64,000 nt of DNA from Bacillota bacterium (GTDB taxonomy: Bacteria > Bacillota > Clostridia > Christensenellales > SZUA-584). Position numbers and translations under genes: made by a program. Location: NCBI GenBank assembly GCA_023397655.1, contig JAEWTW010000047.1:62001-126000 (forward strand), given 5' to 3'. This document shows, in pieces, positions 8,205-16,262 of the stretch (within the stretch, counting starts at the first letter, position 1; every line of letters begins with the position of its first letter). Under the pieces are notes generated by a model. It made no database searches. It saw only the letters and a program-made list of their open reading frames with translations, and was not told the origin of the DNA.

Positions 8205-10019
8205 ATGCAAAAACAGGAGAATATCAGAAACATAGCGATTGTGGCGCACGTCGACCACGGCAAGACCACGCTGGTGGACCAGATGCTGCGTCAGTCGGGC
8301 ATATTTCGCGTCAATGAGGCGGTGCGCGAGCGCGTGATGGACTCGGAGGATCTGGAACAGGAGCGGGGCATCACGATACTGGCGAAGAACACCGCGATAC
8401 AATACGAGGGAACGAAGATCAACATCGTGGACACGCCGGGCCATGCCGATTTCGGCGGCGAGGTGGAGCGTGTGCTGACGATGGTGGACAGCGTGCTGCT
8501 GCTGGTGGACGCGTTTGAGGGCTGCATGCCGCAGACGCGCTTCGTGCTGAAAAAAGCGCTGGCGCTGGGCAAGCACGTGATGGCAGTCATCAATAAGGTG
8601 GACAGGCCGGGCGCGCGCCCCGACGCGGTGCTGGACGGCATCATCGACCTGTTCATCGAACTGGACGCATCGGAGGACCAGCTGGACTTCCCGGTGGTGT
8701 ACACCTCCGCCAAGGAGGGCACGGCCTCACTGTCTCCCGACACGCAGGACGAGGACATCCATGCGCTGTTCGACGCGATACTGGAACACGTGCCCGCGCC
8801 GGTGGGCGAGCCGGACGGCGCTGCGCAGTTCCTCGTCAGCAACATCGACTACGACGACTATATCGGCCGCATTGCGATCGGCCGTGTGGAGCGCGGCGCG
8901 CTGAAGCGCGGCATGTCCGCCACGCTGTGCAAGGTGGATGGCACCACGCAGAACGTACGCATCACCAAGCTGTTCACGTTTCAGGGGCTCAAGCGTGTTG
9001 AGACGGAAACGGTGGGCTTCGGCGACATCGCGTCCATCGCGGGCATACCGGACGTCAACATCGGCGAAACGGTGTGCGACCCCGAAGCGGTGGAACCGCT
9101 GCCGTTCGTCAAGATAGACGAGCCTACAGTGTCGATGAACTTCATCGTCAACAACAGTCCGTTTGCGGGACGCGAGGGCAAATACGTGACATCGCGCAAC
9201 ATCAGGGAGCGGCTGTTCCGCGAGCTGGAGACCAACGTCTCGTTGCGTGTGGAGGAGACGGACACGACGGACGCGTTTAAGGTATCCGGGCGTGGTGAGC
9301 TGCACCTGTCCATACTGATCGAGACGATGCGGCGCGAGGGCTACGAGTTCTCGGTGTCCCGCCCGCGCGTAATATTGAAGGAAGAAAAAGGTCAGGTTTT
9401 AGAGCCGTTTGAGCTGCTGATGATCGATGTGCCGGGCGACTACACCGGTGTGGTCATCGACAAGCTGAACACGCGCAAGGCGCAGCTGGTGGATATGAGC
9501 ACTGAGGGCGGCGCGACACGACTGGAGTTCAAGATACCCGCGCGCGGACTCATCGGTTACCGCAACGAATTTATGACGGACACCAAGGGCAACGGCATAC
9601 TGAACCACATATTCAGCGGTTACGAGGATTGGGCGGGCGATATTCCCGAGCGGCAGCGCGGCTCCATCATTGCGCATGAGCAGGGCGAAACCACAGCCTA
9701 TGGCCTGTTTAACGCGCAGGAGCGCGGGCGGCTGTTCATCGGTGCGGGCATCGCTGTGTACGAGGGCATGATCGTGGGCGAAAACGCGCGGCAGGAGGAT
9801 ATGGTGGTCAACGTGTGCAAGAAGAAGCAGCTGACCAATACGCGAGCATCCGGCTCGGATGAAGCGCTGCGCCTGACTCCGGCGACCATCCTCAGTCTCG
9901 AGCAGTCTCTGGAGTTCATCGCGGACGACGAACTGGTGGAGGTCACACCCAAGAGCATCCGGCTGCGCAAGGCGCTGCTGGGCAAGGAAGAACGGGCGAA
10001 GGCGTTTAAGAATAGCTGA
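8205..10019 (+). CDS. typA: Translational GTPase TypA/BipA
   Basis: A 604-residue ribosome-associated GTPase that supports ribosome assembly and growth under stress or cold. All G motifs are present: AHVDHGKTTLVDQM (G1), RGITILAKNTAI (G2), DTPGHADFGGEVE (G3) and NKVDRPGARPD (G4). EF-G-like domains II, III and V follow, and then the BipA-specific C-terminal domain (GLFNAQERGRLFIG, then KKKQLTNTRASG). Length matches the family. It is monocistronic: a good promoter lies 33 nt upstream, and a strong hairpin terminator follows the stop codon. Confidence 0.97.
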   Translation: MQKQENIRNIAIVAHVDHGKTTLVDQMLRQSGIFRVNEAVRERVMDSEDLEQERGITILAKNTAIQYEGTKINIVDTPGHADFGGEVERVLTMVDSVLLLVDAFEGCMPQTRFVLKKALALGKHVMAVINKVDRPGARPDAVLDGIIDLFIELDASEDQLDFPVVYTSAKEGTASLSPDTQDEDIHALFDAILEHVPAPVGEPDGAAQFLVSNIDYDDYIGRIAIGRVERGALKRGMSATLCKVDGTTQNVRITKLFTFQGLKRVETETVGFGDIASIAGIPDVNIGETVCDPEAVEPLPFVKIDEPTVSMNFIVNNSPFAGREGKYVTSRNIRERLFRELETNVSLRVEETDTTDAFKVSGRGELHLSILIETMRREGYEFSVSRPRVILKEEKGQVLEPFELLMIDVPGDYTGVVIDKLNTRKAQLVDMSTEGGATRLEFKIPARGLIGYRNEFMTDTKGNGILNHIFSGYEDWAGDIPERQRGSIIAHEQGETTAYGLFNAQERGRLFIGAGIAVYEGMIVGENARQEDMVVNVCKKKQLTNTRASGSDEALRLTPATILSLEQSLEFIADDELVEVTPKSIRLRKALLGKEERAKAFKNS

Positions 10020-10031
10020 AACGACGTAAAG

Positions 10032-10059
10032 GCAGGATGAAAGCCATCCTGCTTTTTTT
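10032..10059 (+). terminator. Rho-independent terminator of typA
   Basis: Stem GCAGGATG (10032-10039) with CATCCTGC (10045-10052), then a run of seven T. Confidence 0.9.
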
Positions 10060-10173
10060 ATTTGAGTTAATGATACGGTCCTCGTTTGAGTGCCAGCCGA
10101 AAACAATACTATCGATAGATGGAAGCTCCAAAAAATTGAATTATTAGCAAAAATAAAATTCATAACAAAATTA

Positions 10174-10215
10174 CACGCATAGTACATTGACACGCATAGT
10201 AATATGTGATACATT
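10174..10215 (+). promoter_or_regulatory. PadR-gene promoter overlapping a direct repeat (candidate operator)
   Basis: TTGACA (10187-10192), 17 nt and TACATT (10210-10215) make a near-consensus promoter. An 11-nt direct repeat, CACGCATAGTA, occurs at 10174-10184 and 10191-10201, 17 bp apart and flanking or overlapping the -35 box. ATGTGATACAT immediately follows and resembles the ATGTAT/ATACAT half-sites of PadR operators. Autoregulation by the downstream PadR protein is inferred. Confidence 0.65.
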
Positions 10216-10234
10216 TGGAATCGGAGGTGAGGTT

Positions 10235-10561
10235 ATGGAATTAAGCAGCGACCTCATACGCGGGCATATCGACACGATGCTGCTCGGATTCTTAAAAAGC
10301 GGCGATAAGTACGGCTATGAGATGGGCAAGCTGGTGGCGCAGAAGAGCGGCGGGCGATATGAGCTCAAGGAGCCTTCCATGTACAGCACGATCAGGCGGC
10401 TGGAGGCTCAGGGACTGATAGAAGCGTACTGGGGCGATGAGACTCAAGGGGCGCGGCGGCGCTATTACCGCATCACATCAAAAGGTGCTGCTGTGCACGC
10501 ACAGAACCTGAAAAACTGGGAATACGCGAAAAGCGTGATCGATCAATTATTGGAGGTCTGA
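10235..10561 (+). CDS. PadR-family transcriptional regulator
   Basis: A 108-residue winged-helix regulator of the short PadR subfamily. LIRGHIDTMLLGFLKSGDKYGYEM is the N-terminal helix, EPSMYSTIRRLEAQGLI the recognition helix, and RRRYYRITSKGA the wing. The start at 10235 has GGAGGTGAGG in front; a longer frame from 10187 would run through the promoter. The next gene starts 4 nt after the stop and encodes a membrane protein with the helical prefix domain commonly paired with PadR regulators of envelope stress or drug efflux. The regulated genes are probably this operon itself. Confidence 0.93.
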   Translation: MELSSDLIRGHIDTMLLGFLKSGDKYGYEMGKLVAQKSGGRYELKEPSMYSTIRRLEAQGLIEAYWGDETQGARRRYYRITSKGAAVHAQNLKNWEYAKSVIDQLLEV

Positions 10562-10565
10562 AGCA

Positions 10566-11216
10566 ATGGGCGGTATCAATGATTATCTGAGCGATATCAG
10601 AAAGCAGTATCCGGATACGCAGGAGGTGCGCGAGCAAATTGAGGAGCTGCGCGACACGCTGCACCTGAAAACGGAGGAGTATCAGGCGATGGGCCGGACG
10701 TACAACGAAGCGGTAAGAGAGGCGATCTCGTCGATGGGGGACTTGACGCCGCTGCTTGATCAGGTGTCCGGCAACAGGCGCAATGCTTACACAAGCCGGC
10801 TCAACCGGCAATATGCCCGGTATGGCGCGCTGATGGTGGCGGCGGAGTATCTGCTGGGCTGGTTGGTGTATATACTGTCATCGTACCAGTCGGGCACTTC
10901 GTTCATTCCCGCAGTGATTACAATCGGTTTGTTTTTAGGCGCAGTGCTCGGCGTCTGGCTGCTGATCACACATATCTTATATAAGCGACAGCCGGATAAT
11001 GTACGCGCTGTGGGGATGGCTTATAGGAAGCTGCTGCGCATTGCGCTCATCGTCTGGGGAGTCATATCCTTAGTGCTGTTCATTTATAACGTCAGCATGC
11101 TGATCTACAGCAATGGTTTGTGGTCAATATGGATGATACTATTCTTTGCCAACTGGCCGCTGGGGGTATGGCTGTATCACCGTCTGCTGGTGAGCGGCAA
11201 ATATGACGCGGAATAA
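10566..11216 (+). CDS. HAAS/permease-prefix-domain membrane protein
   Basis: A 216-residue protein whose first about 80 residues form an acidic helical domain (YLSDIRKQYPDTQEVREQIE, then LDQV). This resembles the HAAS or DUF1700 prefix that partners PadR regulators. Four hydrophobic segments follow, roughly residues 88-108, 115-137, 155-175 and 183-203. It is co-transcribed with the PadR gene and followed by a terminator. By analogy it may sense envelope state and titrate PadR; nothing in the sequence shows a catalytic activity. Confidence 0.8.
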   Translation: MGGINDYLSDIRKQYPDTQEVREQIEELRDTLHLKTEEYQAMGRTYNEAVREAISSMGDLTPLLDQVSGNRRNAYTSRLNRQYARYGALMVAAEYLLGWLVYILSSYQSGTSFIPAVITIGLFLGAVLGVWLLITHILYKRQPDNVRAVGMAYRKLLRIALIVWGVISLVLFIYNVSMLIYSNGLWSIWMILFFANWPLGVWLYHRLLVSGKYDAE

Positions 11217-11232
11217 TTAACTTATTTAAACG

Positions 11233-11263
11233 AGCGCTCAGTGACACCGCTGGGCGCTTTTTT
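11233..11263 (+). terminator. Terminator of the PadR operon
   Basis: A 9-bp stem AGCGCTCAG/CTGGGCGCT (one G-T pair) with an 8-nt loop, followed by six T. Confidence 0.88.
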
Positions 11264-11347
11264 CGTTGGCTGCAACGACCGGCAGGCAGGATAATATCAG
11301 CCGCATGTATAAATATTAAACCGTTATATTAAATTACGGGGGTTGTC

Positions 11348-11941
11348 ATGATCTATTTTGCGAGGCACGGGCACAAGGCCATCGGCGATTACTATAACGC
11401 AGATTTGAACATACTGGACGACCCGCTGTGCGAAGACGGGCACAGTGACGCGCAGCGCATCGCGGAGCACTTCCGTGGCATCGATATCAGCAGGATCATC
11501 GTCAGCGAATACCTGCGGACACAGCAGACGGCAGCGCCTGTGTCTTTGGAGAAACGTATAGAGCCGGTTGTTGATTCGCGCGTCAATGAGATCAACAACG
11601 GTGATTTACGGTATATGTCGGAAGACGAGGCGGCTGCGGCATATCCGGATTTATGGCGCGATTTTTCACAGCATTTACAAGATGTGCAGTTTCCCGGCGG
11701 CGAATCCGGAGAGGACGTCAAGAAGCGGCAGGACAGCTTTTTGCGTGATATGCAGAAGGAGGAGGGCGATGTGCTGGTCGTCAGCCATGACGGGTATATT
11801 CGACTGCTGATGTGCAATCTGCTGGGGCTTCCGGTGTACATGCGTTATAAGTTCAAAACCGACATGGGCGGCATCAGCCTGATTGAATTTGATAAAAAGG
11901 ATGACCAATGGAAGATCATCAGGTTTAATCAGGTGATTTGA
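11348..11941 (+). CDS. Histidine phosphatase (phosphoglycerate mutase-like) family protein
   Basis: A 197-residue cytoplasmic phosphatase-fold protein. The RHG motif is at the N terminus (FARHGHK, His9 as phospho-acceptor). A second conserved arginine lies in SEYLRTQQTAAP, and the C-terminal VVSHDGYIRLL supplies the second catalytic His. It lacks the extra insertions of true cofactor-dependent phosphoglycerate mutases, so a broad-specificity or metabolite phosphatase is likelier. The start has GGGGGTT upstream. It stands alone between the PadR operon terminator and a convergent lipoprotein gene. Confidence 0.9.
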   Translation: MIYFARHGHKAIGDYYNADLNILDDPLCEDGHSDAQRIAEHFRGIDISRIIVSEYLRTQQTAAPVSLEKRIEPVVDSRVNEINNGDLRYMSEDEAAAAYPDLWRDFSQHLQDVQFPGGESGEDVKKRQDSFLRDMQKEEGDVLVVSHDGYIRLLMCNLLGLPVYMRYKFKTDMGGISLIEFDKKDDQWKIIRFNQVI

Positions 11942-12044
11942 ATATCAGAGCAAATGCCTTCAATCTTACGATCACTTTGATGGGCCATGCCCTTTATTTT
12001 CATATCGCTTTTGGATGCTTGGATGTATTTGTGTTATAATTCGG

Positions 12045-12347
12045 TTATGGGTTTATGTCAGGATGGCAGCGGCTGCATGGTTCCTTGCCTTCCTGCAGCG
12101 CCTGCTCCAGCGTGACGGGAATGCTGGAATCGGACAGGTGGGAGCATCCTGCCTCATGATATTTCTCGCCGGATTTGGTGACGTAGACGATGGTCTCATC
12201 GGTATAGTCGCTGAGATCTTCAGGGGACACGGTGGACACGGGCTCGGCAGCACGTATCACAACGCCGCCCTGCGCGACGGTTGGCGGTACGCAGGCGGTC
12301 AGCGCCATCACGCAGGCGGCGAGGAAACACAGCAGCAGCTTTTTCAC
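12045..12347 (-). CDS. Small lipoprotein with a His/Cys-rich C-terminal module
   Basis: A 100-residue secreted lipoprotein: positively charged start, hydrophobic stretch and lipobox LTAC within the first 20 residues. The C-terminal half carries YHEAGCSHL, then about 20 residues later PCSRCHPD. This is an H-x3-C...C-x2-C pattern seen as a small putative zinc-binding module at the ends of secreted nucleases and ComEC-like proteins. I prefer the GTG at 12347 because GAGGG lies 7 nt upstream; a TTG one codon earlier is also open. It is divergent from the Crp/Fnr gene. Function unknown. Confidence 0.8.
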   Translation of the reverse strand: MKKLLLCFLAACVMALTACVPPTVAQGGVVIRAAEPVSTVSPEDLSDYTDETIVYVTKSGEKYHEAGCSHLSDSSIPVTLEQALQEGKEPCSRCHPDINP

Positions 12348-12447
12348 CAAAAAACCCTCTGTTTCGATATAATGTCTATATTATAGGCATGGTGAGGCAT
12401 ATATTTCAATCATAGTCTTTGAAGCGTTGGCATAAAGGAGGCGGCGG

Positions 12448-13086
12448 ATGGAAAAAAGCGTTTTCGATAGTTTTCCCTTCTACGGGGAAATGAAACCGGC
12501 GGATACGGCTCTGTTGAAGAACAGCGTGGTGAGGCGGGAGCTTGGCAAGGGTCAGATCATGATGGGTGATAACAGCCGATGCACCGGCATACCGATGGTG
12601 CTGCGCGGGCGGCTGCGCCTGTTCCGCATATCCGACAAGGGGCGGGAGATGACTCTGTATCACATACGCGAGGGCGAGCTGTGCATCATGGCGGGTGTAT
12701 GCGCAATGGGCGATGTGGAATACGATTTCTCTATCGAAGCCGAACGCGACAGCGTGTTGGCTGTGATACCGCCCGATACATTTAAGGAGCTGCTGTACCG
12801 TTCCGCGCCGTTCAAGGTATACGTGTTCAACGCTTTGGCGCACAAGCTGATACAGTCTATCGAGACCATTGAGATGCTGCTGTTCGAAAGCATCGAGGAG
12901 CGCATCATGACATATCTGCAGCATAACGCCAACGCCGATAACGAAGTGAAAGCAACGCATGAGAAGCTGGCGGTGGAGCTGGGCTCGTCCCGCGAGGTGA
13001 TCACTCGGCAGCTGAAAAAGATGGCGGAAAAGGGATTGATAGAACTGAAGCGAGGCAAAATATTATTGAAAGTAATTTGCGATTAG
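12448..13086 (+). CDS. Crp/Fnr-family transcriptional regulator
   Basis: A 212-residue regulator with an N-terminal cyclic-nucleotide-binding-type beta barrel (about residues 15-125). A C-terminal winged helix contains KLAVELGSSREVITRQLKKMAEKGLI, the Crp-type recognition helix. Cysteines are sparse, without the four-Cys cluster of FNR, so an oxygen-sensing iron-sulfur cluster is unlikely; the ligand is unknown. AAGGAGGCGGCGG precedes the ATG. It stands about 90 nt upstream of thioredoxin, in the same direction. In anaerobes such regulators often control hydroxylamine, NO or metal stress genes. Control of the adjacent trxA is possible but not shown. Confidence 0.92.
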   Translation: MEKSVFDSFPFYGEMKPADTALLKNSVVRRELGKGQIMMGDNSRCTGIPMVLRGRLRLFRISDKGREMTLYHIREGELCIMAGVCAMGDVEYDFSIEAERDSVLAVIPPDTFKELLYRSAPFKVYVFNALAHKLIQSIETIEMLLFESIEERIMTYLQHNANADNEVKATHEKLAVELGSSREVITRQLKKMAEKGLIELKRGKILLKVICD

Positions 13087-13177
13087 CGTAACTATGTCAC
13101 AGTAAAATTCTCCAGACGGAGTTATGATAAACTCGTCAGAAGGGACGAATAATAATTCCGCAAGGAGGTTTAGGGAT

Positions 13178-13501
13178 ATGGCAAAAAATATAACAATGGC
13201 GAACTTCAATAAGGAAGTTGTGGAGGCAGGCAAACCGGTATTACTGGACTTTTGGGCGTCATGGTGCGCGCCGTGCCGTATGCTGTCGCCGTCGATCGAC
13301 CAGCTGAGCCAGGAATATGGCGACAAGGTCGTGATTGGCAAGGTCAACATAGATGAGGAGCGCGAGCTGGCGCAGCACTTTGGTGTGATGAGCATTCCTA
13401 GCGTGTTCGTTTTAAAGAACGGCAAGGTTGTGGACAGCGCGGTGGGCGTGAGGCCCAAGAAGTACTACGAGGATGTCCTCGACAAAGCGATCAGCCACTG
13501 A
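13178..13501 (+). CDS. trxA: Thioredoxin
   Basis: A 107-residue cytoplasmic disulfide reductase of usual thioredoxin length. The active site reads WCAPC (C30, C33) instead of WCGPC; this Gly-to-Ala variant occurs in many Clostridia and may shift the redox potential. LLDFWASWC, the cis-proline region MSIPSVFVLKNG and the C-terminal helix are all recognisable. AAGGAGG lies 8 nt before the ATG at 13178; the longer frame from 13124 is not conserved. A hairpin terminator follows. No thioredoxin reductase is nearby, although the Crp/Fnr gene is just upstream. Confidence 0.96.
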   Translation: MAKNITMANFNKEVVEAGKPVLLDFWASWCAPCRMLSPSIDQLSQEYGDKVVIGKVNIDEERELAQHFGVMSIPSVFVLKNGKVVDSAVGVRPKKYYEDVLDKAISH

Positions 13502-13545
13502 TCGAAGTGAGTTTTAACCGTTACCCATAAGCATCCATCAAATAA

Positions 13546-13573
13546 GGCCACGTGACCCCCGTGGTCTTTTTTT
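13546..13573 (+). terminator. Terminator of trxA
   Basis: Stem GGCCACG/CGTGGTC (one G-T pair), a 7-nt loop, then seven T. Confidence 0.88.
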
Positions 13574-13639
13574 GTGCTGATAAGTTGAGACTGACGGCAG
13601 ACTGCATGTATAATGGATAAACAGCAAGGAGGGAATGCA

Positions 13640-14599
13640 ATGAAGATAGTGGTGCTGGACGGATATACGCTGAACCCCGGAGATATCTCATGGTCGGCGC
13701 TGGAGGCGCTGGGTGAGCTGACTGTGTACGAACGGACGCCCGCGGACAAGAGGCTGGAGAGGATCGGCGACGCGGAAATCGTGCTGACCAACAAAACCCG
13801 GCTGACTGCGGATGTGTTTGACACATTACGGGGGATTAAATACGTGGGTGTGCTGGCGACGGGCTTTGACGTGGTGGATGTCACTGCGGCAAAACAATAC
13901 GGCATACCAGTGTGCAACGTGCCGGGCTACGCGACGGACGCAGTAGCTGAGATGGTGTTTGCGCTGCTGCTGGAGCTTTGCCGCCATACCGGCGCGCATG
14001 CGGAGGCAGTGAAAGACGGAGAATGGACGGCCTCGCCTGACTTCTGCTTCTGGAAGTACCCGATGAGCGAACTTGGCGGCAGGACAATGGGCATCGTGGG
14101 ACTGGGGCGCACGGGCCAGAAGACAGCGGCTATCGCGCAGGCGTTCGGCATGAAGGTACTGGCAGTGAGCGGCAGCCGCCCTCTGCCGGAGTCGAATTCA
14201 CTTCGATATGTGACGACGGATGAACTGCTGGAAAGCTCAGACGTGATCAGCCTGCACTGCCCGCTGACGGAAGCGACGAAGAACTTGATCAACCGGGATA
14301 CGATATCCCGCATGAAGCACGGTGTGATGCTCATCAACATCGCGCGCGGCGGACTCATCGATGAGCAGGCGCTGGCGGATGCGCTGAATAGCGGCAAGGT
14401 GGCGGGAGCAGCGGTTGATGTGGTTTCTGCGGAACCGATTAAGGCTGACAACCCGCTGCTGGTTGCGAGGAACATCGTCATCACGCCGCATATCGCGTGG
14501 GCAGCGCGTGCGTCTCGCGAGCGGCTGATGGAACAGACGGCCAAGAACGTGGCAGCGTTCCTGTCCGGTCAGTCGGTCAACGTAGTGAACGGAGTGTAA
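13640..14599 (+). CDS. D-2-hydroxyacid dehydrogenase (glycerate dehydrogenase-like)
   Basis: A 319-residue NAD(P)-dependent dehydrogenase. The Rossmann motif is GLGRTGQ near residue 153. The catalytic Arg lies in NIARGGLIDEQAL, the Glu about 28 residues downstream in SAEPI, and the His in TPHIAWAARASR. The PHIAWA block is typical of glycerate/hydroxypyruvate reductase-like members. AAGGAGGG lies 7 nt before the ATG at 13640; a frame from 13613 overlaps the ribosome binding site. Likely reaction: hydroxypyruvate to D-glycerate, or reduction of a related 2-ketoacid. Monocistronic. Confidence 0.93.
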   Translation: MKIVVLDGYTLNPGDISWSALEALGELTVYERTPADKRLERIGDAEIVLTNKTRLTADVFDTLRGIKYVGVLATGFDVVDVTAAKQYGIPVCNVPGYATDAVAEMVFALLLELCRHTGAHAEAVKDGEWTASPDFCFWKYPMSELGGRTMGIVGLGRTGQKTAAIAQAFGMKVLAVSGSRPLPESNSLRYVTTDELLESSDVISLHCPLTEATKNLINRDTISRMKHGVMLINIARGGLIDEQALADALNSGKVAGAAVDVVSAEPIKADNPLLVARNIVITPHIAWAARASRERLMEQTAKNVAAFLSGQSVNVVNGV

Positions 14600-14628
14600 A
14601 ATTTAAAAAGCAAAAACAGATAAAAAAA

Positions 14629-14646
14629 AGCCTTTGTAGAAGGCTT
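14629..14646 (+). terminator. Hairpin after the dehydrogenase gene (weak terminator)
   Basis: Stem AAGCCTT (14629-14635) with AAGGCTT (14640-14646). Eight A precede it but only a short T tract follows, so it may work better in the reverse direction for the radical SAM gene. It sits where copies 2 and 3 of the nearby composite repeat carry their first hairpin. Confidence 0.55.
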
Positions 14647-14656
14647 TAGTGGGTTT

Positions 14657-14704
14657 CTCAAGGGACGCGTACCTTGAGCGGTGGTGTGGAGGCAGCGCCT
14701 CCAC
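14657..14704 (+). repeat. Composite palindromic repeat, copy 1
   Basis: Two hairpins are joined by CGGTGGT: CTCAAGG/CCTTGAG (14657-14663 with 14672-14678), then GTGGAGGC/GCCTCCAC (14686-14693 with 14697-14704, loop AGC). The same architecture recurs at 34506-34582 (inverted) and 35889-35966. It lies between the convergent dehydrogenase and radical SAM genes. Confidence 0.85.
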
Positions 14705-14721
14705 GGTCTAAGTTTATAAAA

Positions 14722-15795
14722 CTATTCAGCGTTTTGCAGAGAAGTCACCCAGGCAGAGTTCTCCTTGAGGGCGCAGCCGCCGCGGCTCTCCTTGAGCGTC
14801 TCGTGGCCTTCGCGTATCTTTTCAAGCAAGCGGGAACGAAGCGCGTCCTTCAGCGGCATGTTCTTAACGCTGGCGTCGGAATATGGCGCGAACGGACAGG
14901 CCTCCAGCGCGCCGGTGGAGCTGATGTGTAAAAAGCCACGTCCCGAGGCGAGACAGCCGCCGTACGGATCCTCATTGCCCGGCAGCGATACCACCAGCAT
15001 GTCATATTTCCTGTACAAGTCCTTTTCAACCAAGCGTAAATGGTCTTTTTGCTCGTCAGTGAGGCAAAGCGTCTCATCCTCCGCGCCGCACGGCACGTAT
15101 TCGATCAGGAACGCGGCGCGGCACCCACGCGACTGCATGTCATCGAGGTAGCCGCCGCGGATGATTTCGTCGTAGTTGCGGCTGGTGAGCGTAACGGAAA
15201 CACCGAACATGCGTTTATCCGCGTCCAGCTTCGCCATGACTTGGGTCACAGCGTCATACATACCGTCCCCACGCCGTTCGTCAGTCAGCTCGCGCCCACC
15301 CTCCAGACTGACAATGGGGATCAGGTTACGCAAATGTGCGGCAGCCTGCGCAGCCTTTGTGTCCAGCAGCAATCCGTTGGTAAACATGATGAACAACATT
15401 TCCGGATGCGCTGCGGGCAGCTCGAGTATGCCCGGCTTCAAGAGCGGCTCGCCGCCCGCAATCATCGTCACGCAGACGCCGAGTTCCGCCGCTTCGCCCG
15501 CCACGCGCCGTATATCGTCCATACTGAGCTCGGCGGACCGGTCACGCTGCTGGTCGCAGGCGTAGCAACCCTTGCAGGCCAGATTGCAGTCGTTCGTGAC
15601 GCTGAGAATGAGCACAGGCGGCACGACAAGATCTTCGTTTTTTGCCAGCATGGCACGAACCTTGGCGGACTTTTTTATATGAGCGGCAATCTTGGCAAAC
15701 GCGGGAATATAAGCAGCCCGCTTCTTCAGAAAGCGTTTGTTCTGCGCCACGGCCTCCATCATCGTATTGTTGAAAAGCTGTATACCCTGTTCCAT
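14722..15795 (-). CDS. Radical SAM protein
   Basis: About 357 residues. The SAM-cluster motif C-x3-C-x2-C is at C70, C74 and C77 (NDCNLACKGCYACDQ), followed by an AGGEPLL glycine-rich motif about 40 residues later. Several cysteines near the C terminus (GGCLASG, ALEACPF, GGCALKE) could bind a second cluster, as in SPASM/Twitch proteins. The start at 15795 is preceded by GGGGA about 6 nt away; an ATG at 15813 has no ribosome binding site. The substrate is unknown. It has no peptide or modification partner in sight, and no terminator other than the palindromic repeat region downstream. Confidence 0.92.
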   Translation of the reverse strand: MEQGIQLFNNTMMEAVAQNKRFLKKRAAYIPAFAKIAAHIKKSAKVRAMLAKNEDLVVPPVLILSVTNDCNLACKGCYACDQQRDRSAELSMDDIRRVAGEAAELGVCVTMIAGGEPLLKPGILELPAAHPEMLFIMFTNGLLLDTKAAQAAAHLRNLIPIVSLEGGRELTDERRGDGMYDAVTQVMAKLDADKRMFGVSVTLTSRNYDEIIRGGYLDDMQSRGCRAAFLIEYVPCGAEDETLCLTDEQKDHLRLVEKDLYRKYDMLVVSLPGNEDPYGGCLASGRGFLHISSTGALEACPFAPYSDASVKNMPLKDALRSRLLEKIREGHETLKESRGGCALKENSAWVTSLQNAE

Positions 15796-15970
15796 CAATA
15801 ATCCCCGATTCATGTGTTTCTATGTATATATGCGGATTTAGCCCATTATAATATGTTTTTTCCCATCTGGCGATGTTTGACCTATTAATTTATAATTATT
15901 TTTAGAATATGCAATAATCGGAAGCGCTGTATTGTCATAATAACAGAATATCCAAAAGGAGAGACAGGAC

Positions 15971-16234
15971 ATGACGGCATCCGGCAGGATGTATTTGAAA
16001 GCCATTTACTACTTGAGCGGCGACGGTGCCACGCGTCCGGCGGAAATTGCCGAAGCGCTCGGCGTGTCACGACCCAGCGTGAGCAATGCGCTCTATAAGC
16101 TGGCGAAACAGGGGCTGCTGATGCACGAGCCTTACGGCGACGTGGAGCTGACGCCCGCGGGGCGCAAAGCGGCACAGGCGCTGGCAGCGGCGGACGAGCG
16201 GCTGCGGCTGGGCACCATGCTGGTCGCATTGTAG
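15971..16234 (+). CDS. Short DtxR/MntR-like winged-helix protein
   Basis: An 87-residue protein matching the DNA-binding domain of DtxR/MntR-family regulators: YLKAIYYLSG, then PAEIAEALGVSRPSVSNALYKLAKQGLL and LTPAGRKAAQ. Family members usually run 140-230 residues with metal-binding and dimerisation helices. This one ends just after the wing, so metal ligands are missing. AAAGGAGAGACAGG precedes the ATG. The downstream ECF sigma gene starts 28 nt later, suggesting one operon. It could be a decayed regulator or a minimal adaptor for the sigma system. Confidence 0.82.
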   Translation: MTASGRMYLKAIYYLSGDGATRPAEIAEALGVSRPSVSNALYKLAKQGLLMHEPYGDVELTPAGRKAAQALAAADERLRLGTMLVAL

Positions 16235-16262
16235 CGACAGGGAAAGAGGTAACAAAGCAGTA

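Noticed and set aside
15971..16234. Frameshifted full-length DtxR gene
   Set aside because: Sequence after the stop codon in the other frames does not continue the family's metal-binding helices before the sigma gene begins.
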